From Pegea sp. RAD2-039 (Eukaryota > Chordata > Thaliacea > Salpida > Salpidae): a stretch of DNA of 64,000 nucleotides. Shown one piece after another: positions 1-11,003 of this stretch. The stretch spans positions 1-64,000 of the forward strand of contig JAQGEQ010000314.1 of assembly GCA_034620365.1 (NCBI GenBank). Direction: 5' to 3'. Position numbers and translations under genes: made by a program. Positions within the stretch are counted from its first letter, which is position 1. Each line of letters begins with the position of its first letter. The notes under the pieces were generated by a model. The model worked only from the letters and a program-made list of their open reading frames with translations, ran no database searches and was not told the origin of the DNA.

Positions 1-218
1 AGAAGAAGATCAGAAGAAGATCAGAAGAAGATCAGAAGAAGATCAGAAGAAGATCAGAAGAAGATCAGAAGAAGATCAGAAGAAGATCAGAAGAAGATCA
101 GAAGAAGATCAGAAGAAGATCAGAAGAAGATCAGAAGAAGATCATAAGAAGATCAGAAGAAGATCAGAAGAAGATCAGAAGAAGATCAGAAGAAGATTAG
201 AAGAAGATCAGAAGAAGA
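1..218. repeat. 11-bp microsatellite (AGAAGAAGATC)n
   Basis: About 20 near-perfect head-to-tail copies of AGAAGAAGATC run from the first base of the window. The array probably extends beyond the left edge. Only a few substitutions are visible (for example agaagatt near the end), so it is young or homogenised. No coding signal is seen. Confidence 0.95.
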
Positions 219-441
219 TTGATGACGTCACAAACTTGTTTCTGATGTGGACTTCCGCCTGATGAATCAGAGCTTGCTACAAAACAAATTAATGACGTCA
301 CAAAGATAACGAAGTAAAAATGGAAACAAACCACTTGGTGGTCTTTCTGAGTTAGATCTTCTGAGATCAGAAGAAATAAGACGCTTTTTAGGATCACTGC
401 AAAAAAATAAATAATTTTTTAATAAAAAATTCCTATTTAAC
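219..441. other. Spacer between two arrays
   Basis: About 220 bp between the 11-bp and 23-bp arrays. It holds two TGACGTCA octamers (near 222 and 293) and AT-rich sequence. No gene, RNA or splice structure was recognised. Confidence 0.6.
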
Positions 442-1590
442 AAGCGTTTGATGACGTCACATGCAAGCGTTTAATGACGTCATATACAAGCGTTTGATGA
501 CGTCACATGCAAGCGTTTAATGACGTCATATACAAGCGTTTGATGACGTCACATGCAAGCGTTTAATGACGTCACATACAAGAATTTTATGACGTCACAT
601 GCAAGCGTTTAATGACGTCACATACAAGAATTTTATGACGTCACATGCAAGCGTTTAATGACGTCACACACAATCGTTTAATGACGTCACATACAAGCGT
701 TTAATGACGTCACATACAAGAATTTTATGACGTCACATGCAAGCGTTTAATGACGTCACACACAATCGTTTAATGACGTCATATACAAGTGTTTAATGAC
801 GTCACATACAAGCGCTTGATGACGTCACATGGAAGTGTTTAATAACGTCACCTACAAGCATTTAATGACGTCACATGCAAGTGTTTAATGACGTCACACA
901 CAATCGTTTAATGACCTCATATACAATTGTTTAATGACGTCACATGCAAGCGCTTGATGACGTCACATGCAAGCGTTTAATGACGTCACATACAAGCGTT
1001 TAATGACGTCACATGCAAGTGTTTAATGACGTCATATACAAGCGTTTAATGACGTCACATACAAGCGTTTAATGACGTCACATGCAAGTGTTTAATGACG
1101 TCATATACAAGCGTTTAATGACGTCACATACAAGCGCTTGATGACGTCACATACAAGCATTTAATGACGTCACATACAAGCGTTTAATGACGTCACATAC
1201 AAGAATTTTATGACGTCACATGCAAGCGTTTAATGACGTCACACACAATCGTTTAATGACGTCATATACAAGCGTTTAATGACGTCACATACAAGCGCTT
1301 GATGACGTCACATGCAAGCGTTTAATAACGTCACGTACAAGCATTTAATGACGTCACATGCAAGTGTTTAATGACGTCACATGCAATCGTTTAATGACGT
1401 CACATGCAAGCGCTTGATGACGTCACATGGAAGTGTTTAATGACGTCACATACAAGCGTTTAATGACGTCATATACAAGCACTTAATGACGTCACATACA
1501 AACGTTTTATGACGTCACGTACAAGCGTCTAATGACGTCATATACAAGCGTCTAATGACGTCACGTACAAGCGTCTTATGACGTCATATA
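442..1590. repeat. 23-bp minisatellite with one TGACGTCA per unit
   Basis: Roughly 49 tandem copies of a 23-bp unit of the form AAGCGTTTAATGACGTCA followed by CATAC or CATGC. Variation sits in the flanks (AAGCG, AAGAA, CAATC; TTTAA or CTTGA), while the central TGACGTCA is almost invariant. A few units are decayed (taacgtca, tgacctca). TGACGTCA is the full CRE/ATF bZIP site, so this is a very dense cluster of possible bZIP sites; function is inferred only. It lies just downstream of the unrecognised gene at 1.7-3.5 kb. Confidence 0.95.
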
Positions 1591-1722
1591 TTAAAAAAAA
1601 ATTTACAAAATTTCCGCCAGCACACCGCTGGTTGGCGTTAAGGAGCTTCAAAATCGTCGATGACGTCATCATCACTTTTTGCAGCAAACTGAGCTAGTTT
1701 GAAAAGCGATGACGTCACTTAC

Positions 1723-3532
1723 CGAAGCTGTTTTGTGATTGGTTGTTTTTTATCATTAGTCAATAAAGGAGACTGATTGAATGTTAGTTGTGAACGTTTG
1801 TGACGTTTGTAGCGAGCCAAAAAGATCTTGTGGGCTCTAAGATGACGTCACATCAATAACGCACGATAAATGAAATAAGAATGAAAACGTGTGTGGTTGC
1901 TAGGCAACCAAACTTACAAATGTGATTCGGGTGGAGAAGATTCTCTTCTGGTTTGATTTTCAGAATCTTGAAGCTTTAAATTTTCAACTAAAAAAAAATA
2001 GAAACATTTTCTAAAGTGATGACGTCACTGAATTTGCGTGTTCACCGAGGCGGAACGGTTGATTAAGAAATTATTTAAATTTTTCTGTACCTTGCTTTGG
2101 GGAATTCCCACAAATGTCTTCTTCTTCTTCCAATTCTTCTGGAAGATCTTGAGATGGAAGATTTCGGATTTTACACTGGGCGACGTCTGGAAGCAAATTT
2201 CGAGTTTAAAGAAATTTTATTTATTTATTTATTTATTTTAAAAAGTATTTCTTTAGATTAGATTTATGAAAATTTTAAAAATTAAAAAATAAATTTTAGA
2301 AAGTTTTTATTATAAAGAAAATCGAATCTAAGAAATTGATTTAAAAAAATTGAATCGGAAACCTGAGTTATTTGCTGCGTCGTTTTTAATACTTTCTATC
2401 CACAGACCTAAGATTCCAGAATTTAGTAAAAAACTTTCTGTAAAAAAACTAAATGTTTTTAAATAAATAAAAATATTTTTCTAAACTTTTTAAACTTATT
2501 TATATTAAAAAACTTAAATTGAAATTATGGTTTTAGTTTACAAGTTTTAAAAATTAACTTTTTCAAATTTTCAAACAGTTTTCTTTTAAATAGTTGTTTT
2601 AAAAGTAGAAAAAAAATATTTTTAAAAACAAAATTTGTATCAGATAAAAATAATTTTGTTTAAAATAAAAACTTTTATTTTTTATTTAAATATAAAATTT
2701 GTTTAAACAATTTTTATCTGTCAAAAATAAAAGCATAAAAAGATTTTAAATAAAAATATTTAATAATAATTAACTAATTTTAAAACTTTTCAAAAACTTT
2801 TTAAATAAAACCAAACAACCCTTTGATTTCTATAAAAACTGAAAATTCTATAAAAAACTTTGAAATAAATTTAATTTAAATCAATACTTTTCAAGTTGTT
2901 AATAGAAAAAACAGAAACAAAATAATTGAGAAACATTTTTAACAAATTTCTTTTCAATAATATCTCAATGATATAAACAATTTAGAAAAAAAAAGTTTTG
3001 GTTAAAATGTCGTAAACACAAAATGGCCCACAAAAATATAAATTCACCTAATTTTAAAATAATTATTTCAAATATTAAAAACTTTGAAGTTTATAAACTA
3101 ACTTTTGAAGGTTTTGTTTTTGTGTCATCTAAAAATTAAGATCAAAACAATAAGAAAAAAAAATTACTCATTTAAATAAACAAATAATTATCAAAAGCAT
3201 TAAAGAAAGCAAAACACCTAGTGACAAAAACATCAAAATAAAGCTGCCATAGCAACAATCACCATAGAAACATTCAAAATGTCATTATGGCATTTGCATG
3301 AGGATATACGTTACTTGGCAACCAACTCACCTCCGCTAATAAACGCTTTTTGATCTGCGTCATCGCTAACGCTTCGATTTAACCGGAATTGTTTAACTTT
3401 TGAAGATTTTTCTGATCCAGTAACCTTGGAGAGATCCTGGGACCATCTGTTGGGGGTCGGAGTTTTTTCCTTGCTTCGGATATTTATCATTGAATTTCGG
3501 TTCTTCTCGCCATCAGAGGAAAATTTCAACAT
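1723..3532 (-). CDS. Unrecognised multi-exon gene (hypothetical protein)
   Basis: Four minus-strand exons join in frame at good splice sites: 3331-3532 (ATG at 3532, donor AG|GTGAGT), 2091-2186, 1918-1987 and 1723-1836 (donor CG|GTAAGT). The product is about 160 residues so far. It is hydrophilic and charged, with a run of acidic residues (DLPEELEEEEDICGN) in exon 2 and a basic stretch (ARYKRHKRSQ) in exon 4. I recognise no domain. The 3' end is unresolved: after 1723 several acceptors are possible and the reading frame approaches the 23-bp array. Intron 1 is long (1.1 kb) and AT-rich; intron 3 contains an X-box-like palindrome. Phase agreement across three introns supports a real gene, but function is unknown. 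Confidence 0.5.
1895..1909. promoter_or_regulatory. RFX X-box-like inverted repeat GGTTGCTAGGCAACC
   Basis: A near-perfect inverted repeat GGTTGC-TAG-GCAACC that fits the RFX consensus GTNRCC(N0-3)RGYAAC. It sits inside intron 3 of the hypothetical minus-strand gene, so it may be a dispersed-repeat unit, not a promoter. Similar sequences occur at 8921, 22350 and 49897. Confidence 0.35.
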
Positions 3533-5599
3533 TTTTTTTTAAAGTTTAAAAAATCCGAAAATTCGAAGTTCTGAAAAAAACGTGATAAAAAATCTAAAAA
3601 CTAATTTTCAAATTTGTCTTCGAGTCTCAGAGTGTTGCCAAACTTTTATTTAATAAATTTATTGGTTTGAAAAACAAAAAAATTATCAAAAGAAACTGCT
3701 GTTGTCAAATTTAAGTTAATTAATGACGTCATAGTCCTTTGCGTGAGGTGATTCATTCCCGTGTACATGTGACGTCATCACTTAGACTGGAAATATTTGT
3801 TATTTAAAAATTTGACAAATATTTCAATTTTCCAACAATTTGATTTAAAAACTGAATAAAAGCTTTCATCAAAATATCTCAGATAAGATCTCCTGTTCCC
3901 TCCCTGCCTCTTATAACTCAAATTAAACTCAAATAGCTTCGAGGTTTTTGTTTGATTTTAAAACTCAATTTACTTCTGAATCGATCTTCAAGAGCTTTCA
4001 ATTCCTTCGTAGCTTCCAAAATGTCTCTTCCAAGTCTAAAAAGTCTTCCTACAAGTTGGTGGAATGCTATGAAGATCTTGTAAAGACTTCCACATCCATA
4101 AGATTGATGTTTTTTAGCAGATTGGTGTTAGAGGTCTTGAAGTAGTTTTTGTAACAGATTGGTGTTAGAGGTCTTGAAGTAGTTTTTGTAACAGATTGTA
4201 GATTTTAAAACGCAAGAATTTTGTTTAAACTTTTAAAAGGTCCTGATTTAAATTCAAACTCAATCCACTGAAAGCAGAAGACATCTTGATCTTGATCGTG
4301 ATGACAACATCTTGATGACGAGCTCGTGATGACGACCTCTTGATGGCTTGTTCACTGGTCGTAGATTTCTTGTCGTGAAATCTTCTTTTCTTCTTTCTTG
4401 TGTCTCTTAACTTTGGCCGGAAGTAAATTTCATATCAATTCTTAGCTGATTTGGCATCAGATCCTTCATCAGATCGGTGAAGATGAAGAAGACTCTTCTG
4501 GAAGCAAGGGAGTCTCGCGTTTAGAGCATCCACCTTCAACCAGTTCAAATATCAGACAAAAAATTTCTTCAAAAAAATCAAAACTTTTCTGAAAACTCTG
4601 AACCCAGTTAGGAATCAATAGAAGATCTTAGAGATGATCTCATGACGTAAGAGCTCTTCTTCTTCTTCTAGAGGGGCCTTCAGGGAGTTTCTAAGATGTC
4701 TTTGTGCATCAAGTTAAGCAGAAGTTGATTTCTCCCAAAACCCTTCTTGATGAACGAACATCTACTGTTGTAACTGTTGCTGTAAAAACTGTGACGTCAT
4801 CGTCGCTAAGAAGTGACGTCATTTCAGCTACAAATTGATATCATTGTAAGCTCATTGACACGTGATCGTTTCATGGATTCAATTGACTTCAAAAAACTTA
4901 TTCATCTTGACTTTGACGTCATCTCAATGACGTCATCAACTAAATCCTTATTTATTTTTGGGGTTTGGAAAATTATTTACACGATTTGTAATTAAAGCTG
5001 ATAATTAAAAAACAAATTTGTAAAGTTCATTCATAAATTCCTTTCATCGGCTTTCATTGATGTTCACTTTTTATTTCCAATTAAAAAAATTTTTATAAAA
5101 AGTTTGGAAACCCTGAAATTTGCAGAAAAATAAAAAATCCCTAAATTTTCTTCATAATCAAAATCATCAAAAAAAAATTCAACTGGATCTATAAAAAAAA
5201 AAATTTTCTAAAAATAAACTTAAACCAGAAATACTTTGAATGACGTCATAAACTGCTTCACACAATGACGTCATCAGCAAACATCTAACTTCAAAGACCC
5301 CCTTGTCTTTCAGCTTGTAATTAGTTGTTATAAATAAAGCTGTTTTAACCTTTTGCATTTTTTTTAGAAGTATCAAAACTGTAAAAGCAAGCTTGCTGTA
5401 AACGGATATTACGTCATCACAGTTTCCTCACACCTTATTGTCTTCAGCACCATCTACCGGCTCCATGCTAACTACTAGCTCGTATGACGTCATCAGCAGT
5501 TAGAGGGGTGTCGTTGACTCTGATGTTTGTCAGAATTCTAAATTTTAACATTTTAATATTTTTTTTGTTTTTGGAATGAAATTAAAAATTTTGTTTTTA
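3533..5599. other. Gene-poor AT-rich interval
   Basis: No gene recognised. It contains a 37-bp direct duplication (about 4125-4197, agattggtgttagaggtctt...), several TGACGTCA octamers (3722, 3773, 4915, 4928, 5240, 5267) and short CT/GA-rich stretches near 4640-4680. Short open frames here have no splice or homology support. Confidence 0.6.
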
Positions 5600-5639
5600 G
5601 ATAATTTTTAGGAGCATAAAGCTACCACTAAGCTTGATG

Positions 5640-6535
5640 TGTCTTCTAGAAGCAGACTTGTCCCCAGCACCTTCAACCACCAAACACAAAATTTTTGTTT
5701 GTAAGACAAGTTATTATTGACTTGGTGTTGGTGGTCGAGGAGTTTTTACAAGTCAAGGTGCTAGAAGCAAGTGAGTCTTCAGCACCTTCAACCACCAAGC
5801 ACAAGATGTTTGTAAGACAAGTTATTATTGACTTGGTGTTGGTGGTCGAGGAGTTTTTACAAGTCAAGATGCTTAGAACAAGTGAGTCTTCAGCACCTTC
5901 AACCACAAAACACAAGATTTGTTTGTAAGATAAGTTTATTGACTTGGTGTTGGTGGTCGAGGAGTTTTTACAAGTCAATGTGCTAGAAGCAAGTGAGTCT
6001 TCAGCACCTTCAACCACCAAACACAAGATTTGTTTGTAAGAGAAGTTATTATTGGCTTGGTGTTGTTGGTCGAGGAGTTTTTACAAGTCAAGGTGCTAGA
6101 ATCAAGTGAGTCTTCAGCACCTTCAACCACCAAGCACAAGATTTGTTTGTAAGACAAGTTATTATTGACTTGGTGTTGGTGGTCGAGGAGTTTTACAAGT
6201 CAAGGTGCTAGAAGCAAGTGAGTCTTCAGCACCTTCAACCACCAAACACAAGGTTTGTTTGTAAGACAAGTTATTATTGACTTGGTGTTGGTGGTCGAGG
6301 AGTTTTTACAAGTCAAGGTGTTAGAAGCAAGTGAGTCCTCAGCACCTTCAACCATCAAGCACAAGATTTGTTTGTAAGACAAGTTATTATTGACTTGGGT
6401 TGTTGGTCGAGGAGTTTTTACAAGTCAAGGTGCTAGAAGCAAGTGAGTCTTCAGCACCTTCAACCACAAGGTTTGTTTGTAAGACAAGTTATTATTGACT
6501 TGGTGTTTGTCGAGGAGTTTTTACAAGTCAAGGTG
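5640..6535. repeat. 113-bp tandem array, about 8 copies
   Basis: Successive units start with ACTTGGTGTTGGTGGTCGAG and are spaced about 113 bp apart. Some units carry small deletions, such as the shortened one near 6460-6500. It is the reverse complement of the larger array at 60385-62175. Open frames across it only reflect the repeat length and are not taken as genes. Confidence 0.95.
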
Positions 6536-6935
6536 CTAAATCAACTTATTATTTGTGATATTATTATTGAATCACTTTCAAAGTAATATTTGAAATTGAT
6601 CAACTGAAACTAGAAGTGATTTGTTGATAAGCAGCAGGCAGGCAACACGCCGCCGTCGAGCAGGGAGTAGCGCCCAACAACTTGGGGTCACCTTTACCCA
6701 CACAAAAATTCGAGATCAAGAAAACTTGATGAAAACTCAGTCACGAGATTTCGTTATTTTCCTTACTCATAAATTTACGGCACAAATTTTCGTGGAGTTC
6801 TTCTTTTTATATAAACTCTCTTAAATCTTCTGTTTGTGGGTTTCGGTTTTAATTTTAAAATTTGAACTATTTTGTCTTAAAACAATTATGGCCTCAAAAT
6901 TTACATTTAAATCACAGATTTTATTTGGAGTAATT

Positions 6936-7036
6936 AAAGATCTTGAAGTGATGGCATTTGAGAAACGCGACCCAAAGTAGCGAGCGCCTTCTTTCCACCG
7001 AGAACCGATGACGTCACGCGCTTCAAATCACTACTA
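6936..7036 (-). pseudogene. UQCRC2 3'-end fragment (duplicated)
   Basis: The reverse complement reproduces the last ~33 codons of the UQCRC2 gene at 59905-60001, including LKRVTSSVLGGKKALATLGR and the stop codon. Nothing upstream of this point is present, so the fragment has no start and cannot encode a functional subunit. It was carried along in the inverted duplication. Near-identity to the intact gene suggests a recent event or ongoing gene conversion. Confidence 0.9.
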
Positions 7037-8131
7037 TTGAGAAATTTATTTATAAAATTGTTTTTGATTTTAATTATATAAACGAAGTAGGTTTTTGTAA
7101 ATTATGAATATTTTAAGTAAATTTTTTGATAATTTTATTTTTTCATTTAGTTTATAGTTTAATTTCTAGCTAATAAAAAAGTCATAAAAATTTGAAATGA
7201 AAAGAAATTAGCTAGCCTGAAAAGCTTAATAAGTTTCTATCAATCACAAGATATTTGAAAAAATGTTTTTGAGATATTTGCTTTTTTAGAAACTTTCTAA
7301 TTATTTACATATTGATGAATTTTGTAAATTTTTCATATAATTAAAAAATTGTTTAAAACTGTTTTTCTATAGAAGTATGAAGATTGTATTTGTCATGGTC
7401 TAGTGACGTCACCGATGAAAAATTTAGCATGAAAAGAGATTGAACAAACAAAAGAACTTCTAAATTTAACTGTTAAAAAAAAATAAATGAAAAAAAGCTG
7501 CAAATAATGAAGATTTGTTATCTAATTTTTATAATCAATTTAAAAACTGGCAAAATAAAAATTTGAAATATCTGTTTCATCGAAAAGGTTCGAGTTCGAT
7601 TCCTGGTGGCGTAATATATTTTTCAAATAAATTTTTTTGATGTTATTTGTTTGTATAGTTTTAAATTTTCCTAAGTTTTAAAAAATATTTATTTTATAAA
7701 TTTCAAATTAAAGAATTCAATTTAGAATAAAACCTCCCTATCATATTTCTTTTTAAATTTTATAACAATAAATGATTTATATATTCAGCTAAAAAGTTAT
7801 TGTTAATTTGTATCAATCAAAGAGTTTTTTTAAATTCTATAATTTATACAAATCAATTGTTAAAATGATTTATTTTTTATGAAAAAGAATTTTGTCAGAA
7901 TAGTTTTTTATCTGAGATTTTGAAGATAAAAACTAATTTGTGACAAACTTTTTCAAAAAAAAGTTTTTCTAAACTTAATTAAATTAGATAAAATATTATT
8001 CTATAAAGTTACAAAAAAAATTAGATTTATTCAAATTATAAATTAAAAAACTTTTAAAGCTTTTTAACTCAAAGCTAAATAGATCATTTTTTGAGAAAAA
8101 AAAATTATAAAAATCATATTTAAAAAAAGAA
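7037..8131. other. AT-rich interval, no gene
   Basis: Very AT-rich DNA with one TGACGTCA (about 7404) and no splice-supported open frame. A sequence near 7588-7612 (ttcgagttcgattcctggtgg) resembles a tRNA T-arm but has no pairing partner or 5' half. Confidence 0.6.
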
Positions 8132-8202
8132 GGGGACACCCGGATTTGAACCAGGGACCTCTCGATCTGCAGTCGAATGCTCTACCACTGAGCTATATCC
8201 CC
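8132..8202 (-). tRNA. tRNA-Cys (GCA)
   Basis: On the minus strand a 71-nt cloverleaf runs from GGGGATATAGCTCAGTGG to GGTGTCCCC. The acceptor stem is GGGGATA/TGTCCCC with the usual G-U type mismatch allowance. The D-arm has GCTCAGTGGTAGAGC, the anticodon loop is CTGCAGA (anticodon GCA), and the T-arm has GGTTCAAATCC. A- and B-box promoter sequences are intact. No intron. It stands alone in AT-rich DNA. Confidence 0.96.
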
Positions 8203-9081
8203 GCTATGATAAATTACATAACATTTTAAATTTATTTCTAACCTAATATTTTTACATTTAGAAATTATATTCAGATGCAGTTAACTGCATTAATTTAAAG
8301 ATGGCCAAATGTGATGACGTCACAAATTGAAAGGGTTAAATAAATTTTTAATTGAAGTCTTATCTAATCTATGATAACAAAATTTGAGGCTTTTTTAGTA
8401 TTTACTTTTCGAACAGATTTAGATTTTTGAAAACTAATTATAGAAAAATAAAATTTATAAATTTGACGAAAAAAAACTTTTAAAATTTTTTCTAATTTTA
8501 AAATTTTTATCGAAAACTTCAAAAATATTTTGACTTTTTATAAAATCGTGATGATGACGTCATAATATGACAACACTCAAATTTGTAATTCCGTATATTG
8601 AAATGACGTCATCTAGAAAATGATCCGATGACGTCACTGAGTACGCGAATAACTTGTTCTAATGACGTCAGCATACGTAATAAAGCGTTGGTGACGTCAT
8701 CAACGGCTTCGATACAAACAGTGAAAAGTTGAAAGCTATCAAAAATCTCGAACACGATTTGATGACGTCATCAGTCATTTGAATATCTTCGCAAAAATCC
8801 CCGATTCGACAAAAAAGTTTGTTTCGAAAAATACAAAAAAAAAAAACTGAAAGTGAAAAAGCGACTATGACGTCATCAGCAGTTACATGGTGAGGAATGA
8901 TGGAAAGAAGGTGTGTGGTGGGTTGCCATGGAAACTAGTGAATCTAAAAGCGATGACGTCACTGCGTAAAAACATAAAAACAAAAAGGAGAAAAAATCTG
9001 CGCGTGACGTCATCACTGCTTCAATGACGTCACATTCTAATCTGCGAGCTATACGTGAAGATGTCACAAGTAGTGACGTCA
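8203..9081. other. Octamer-rich intergenic interval, no gene recognised
   Basis: Between tRNA-Cys and the 3' end of CYRI. The part 8550-9081 carries more than ten TGACGTCA octamers separated by unrelated sequence, so it is not a tandem array. An X-box-like GGTTGCCATGGAAAC lies at 8921-8935. Short open frames exist but show no family resemblance. Confidence 0.6.
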
Positions 9082-11003
9082 TCATTCGAGCATTTTATGA
9101 AGAGTTTTTGGGGTTGTTTCGTCATTGAAATGTTTCGTTGTAAATCGAATAGCGTTTGTCAACGATTTTAAAGTCTGGATTTTACCGCTTTGGTCATTTA
9201 ACACTTTGATGCAGCCTTTTACCTGCAAACAAATTTAGTGACAACTTCAAACGTGACGTCACTTCCGGTTTCAAGGAAAAAAAAAACAGATTTAGAAAAA
9301 AAAAAATTCAAATTTTCAAATTTCTACTTGCTTAAACCGATAGTGATGACGTCACCATTGTCATTGATGACGTCATCATCATCGCGTACTTACATCGATC
9401 TTTGAGCCTTTAGCAAATGCTCCTTCTTTGTGAACATGATCATATAAGATAATCAAACCGACCATTACTCCAACACAAAACGAAATCGAATCAAGACCCA
9501 TTTGAAATCGCGAATCATCACTATGACGACAACGAGTTGTTAGTGACGTCATCAGCTGTGACGTCATCATCACTTACGGGTTTTCCAACATCACTTTACA
9601 AATTTGAGCCATTGTGCTAAGGACTTCATCTGTTCGATCTGAAGCTTCAGAAGAAGATTTCTTCTAAAAAAAAATTTATAAAATTTTCAAGATATTTAGA
9701 ATATAGAATAAATATAAATAAATATTTATATAAATATATAATTATTATACGAATTGTTAGATAATAAATTCAATAAGAAATTATCTGAACATTTTTTTCA
9801 ATTAATTTTCAACTTTAGTAAAAAATCATATTTTTTGAAATTCAAAATATAAAAAAAGTGATGACGTCACAAACCTCTTCGACAAACGAAATCGCGCCTT
9901 CAGTAAGAGCTTTTAACATCGGGGTATGATCAGCATAAAATAAGCTCATTTCATTGGCCATTTCTGTTGTTATTGATTTGCCTAATTCATAATCAACACC
10001 AACGGGCATATTTTTGCCTTTGCGGGACATCGTGCGTCGAAAGTAGGAGAGATCATTTTGAATTGCCGGATTATTCATCTAAAAGATGGCGATTTACGAT
10101 CGATCGTAGATTTATATTTTTGTGAATTTATATCTTTTTAGTTTTACAAATTACTAATTAAATGATTCTGAAATATTTTCTCTTTTTTCTTTACTTTTAA
10201 ATCATCAAATTTCAGAGTGAAATGCAAAATTTCAGCGAATTGTTTAGCCAGAGCCTGTTTAGACTCCAAATGCTGTAAAGGTGACATTGGTTCACATGTT
10301 AATGCCGCCAACAACTCCTTTTCACATCTCTCTAGAAACCATGACGTCAGCAAACTCAATGACGTCATCAACCACTCACGTAAGTCTTTGGAAAATTCGT
10401 AGAAATCCTTCAGACGTTGAACTAATGGAATAATCACTTTCCACGCCTCAGCTTGAGTTTCAGGTTGAGAAGGATTTGATATTGCCTAGCAACCAGTTAA
10501 ATAAACAATTATCAATCACTTAGCAACCAGTCACTTAATCACTTAGCAACCAATCACCTAGCAACCATGAAGACTAACCTTTCTAATGACGTCACCAGCA
10601 CCTTTATATGATTGTAATTCTGTTAAAATACTTGGAGCGTGGGATAAAGTTAAAGCAACTTTATCAAAAGCTGATCTTTCTTCGTCTGAAGGTTGTGCAT
10701 CTGTAATGATCACGTTATATGAGTGATGACGTCATAAACGCGATGATTAATTGAATTGTAAATATTAAAATGAAGAAAATTATGAAGAGTGTTCATCTAC
10801 TTAAATAGATGATATTTAGTAAATTAGATGAAACAAAGTTTAGAGTAGTAGGTGATGACGTCATACCAAATGAATGCAAAAGGGAAATGAGTAATGAGTA
10901 AGTTTGTTAATTATTTTAATAATTTTTATATACTTTCAAAATCTAGAAAAGAATCTTGTAGAACTTCATCTTTGCATTGCAAAACTTTTAACAAATTTCC
11001 CAT
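9082..11003 (-). CDS. CYRI: CYRI (FAM49), CYFIP-related Rac1 interactor
   Basis: Eight exons: 10934-11003, 10579-10700, 10380-10485, 10195-10331, 9875-10078, 9578-9663, 9394-9520, 9082-9222. They join in frame into 330 residues; vertebrate CYRIB is 324. The product is a DUF1394/CYRI protein, which binds active Rac1 and restrains the Scar/WAVE complex at the leading edge. Diagnostic strings: MGNLLKVL (Gly2 myristoylation site), [39 protein letters not shown], and C-terminal [11 protein letters not shown]. The start is the family's conserved MGN. Intron 3 is only 48 bp and holds two TGACGTCA octamers; intron 6 also begins GTAAGTGATGACGTCA. The stop codon directly precedes TGACGTCA. Intron 2 contains diverged CTAGCAACCAATCAC repeats. 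Confidence 0.95.

Larger units (their letters stand above)
5600..7036 (-). repeat. Left arm of a long inverted duplication (partner 59905-62230)
   Basis: In reverse complement this block matches 59905-62230: the segment flanking the array at 62170-62230, the 113-bp array, about 450 bp of unique spacer, and the last ~100 bp of the UQCRC2 coding region with its stop. Similarity stops at about 5600 and 7036. Spacer identity is high, with only scattered substitutions. The arms differ mainly in array copy number (about 8 here against about 16). The right arm contains the intact gene, so this arm is the derived copy. Confidence 0.9.

Noticed and set aside
442..1590. CRISPR-like array
   Set aside because: Units abut with no unique spacers, and the DNA is eukaryotic; it is a minisatellite.
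6621..6824. 67-residue frame conserved in both inverted arms
   Set aside because: Similarity is explained by recent duplication of the whole spacer; the frame begins at a non-ATG codon and has no recognisable domain.
7585..7612. tRNA T-arm-like sequence (ttcgagttcgattcc)
   Set aside because: No D-arm, anticodon arm or matching acceptor strand upstream, and the T-stem does not pair.
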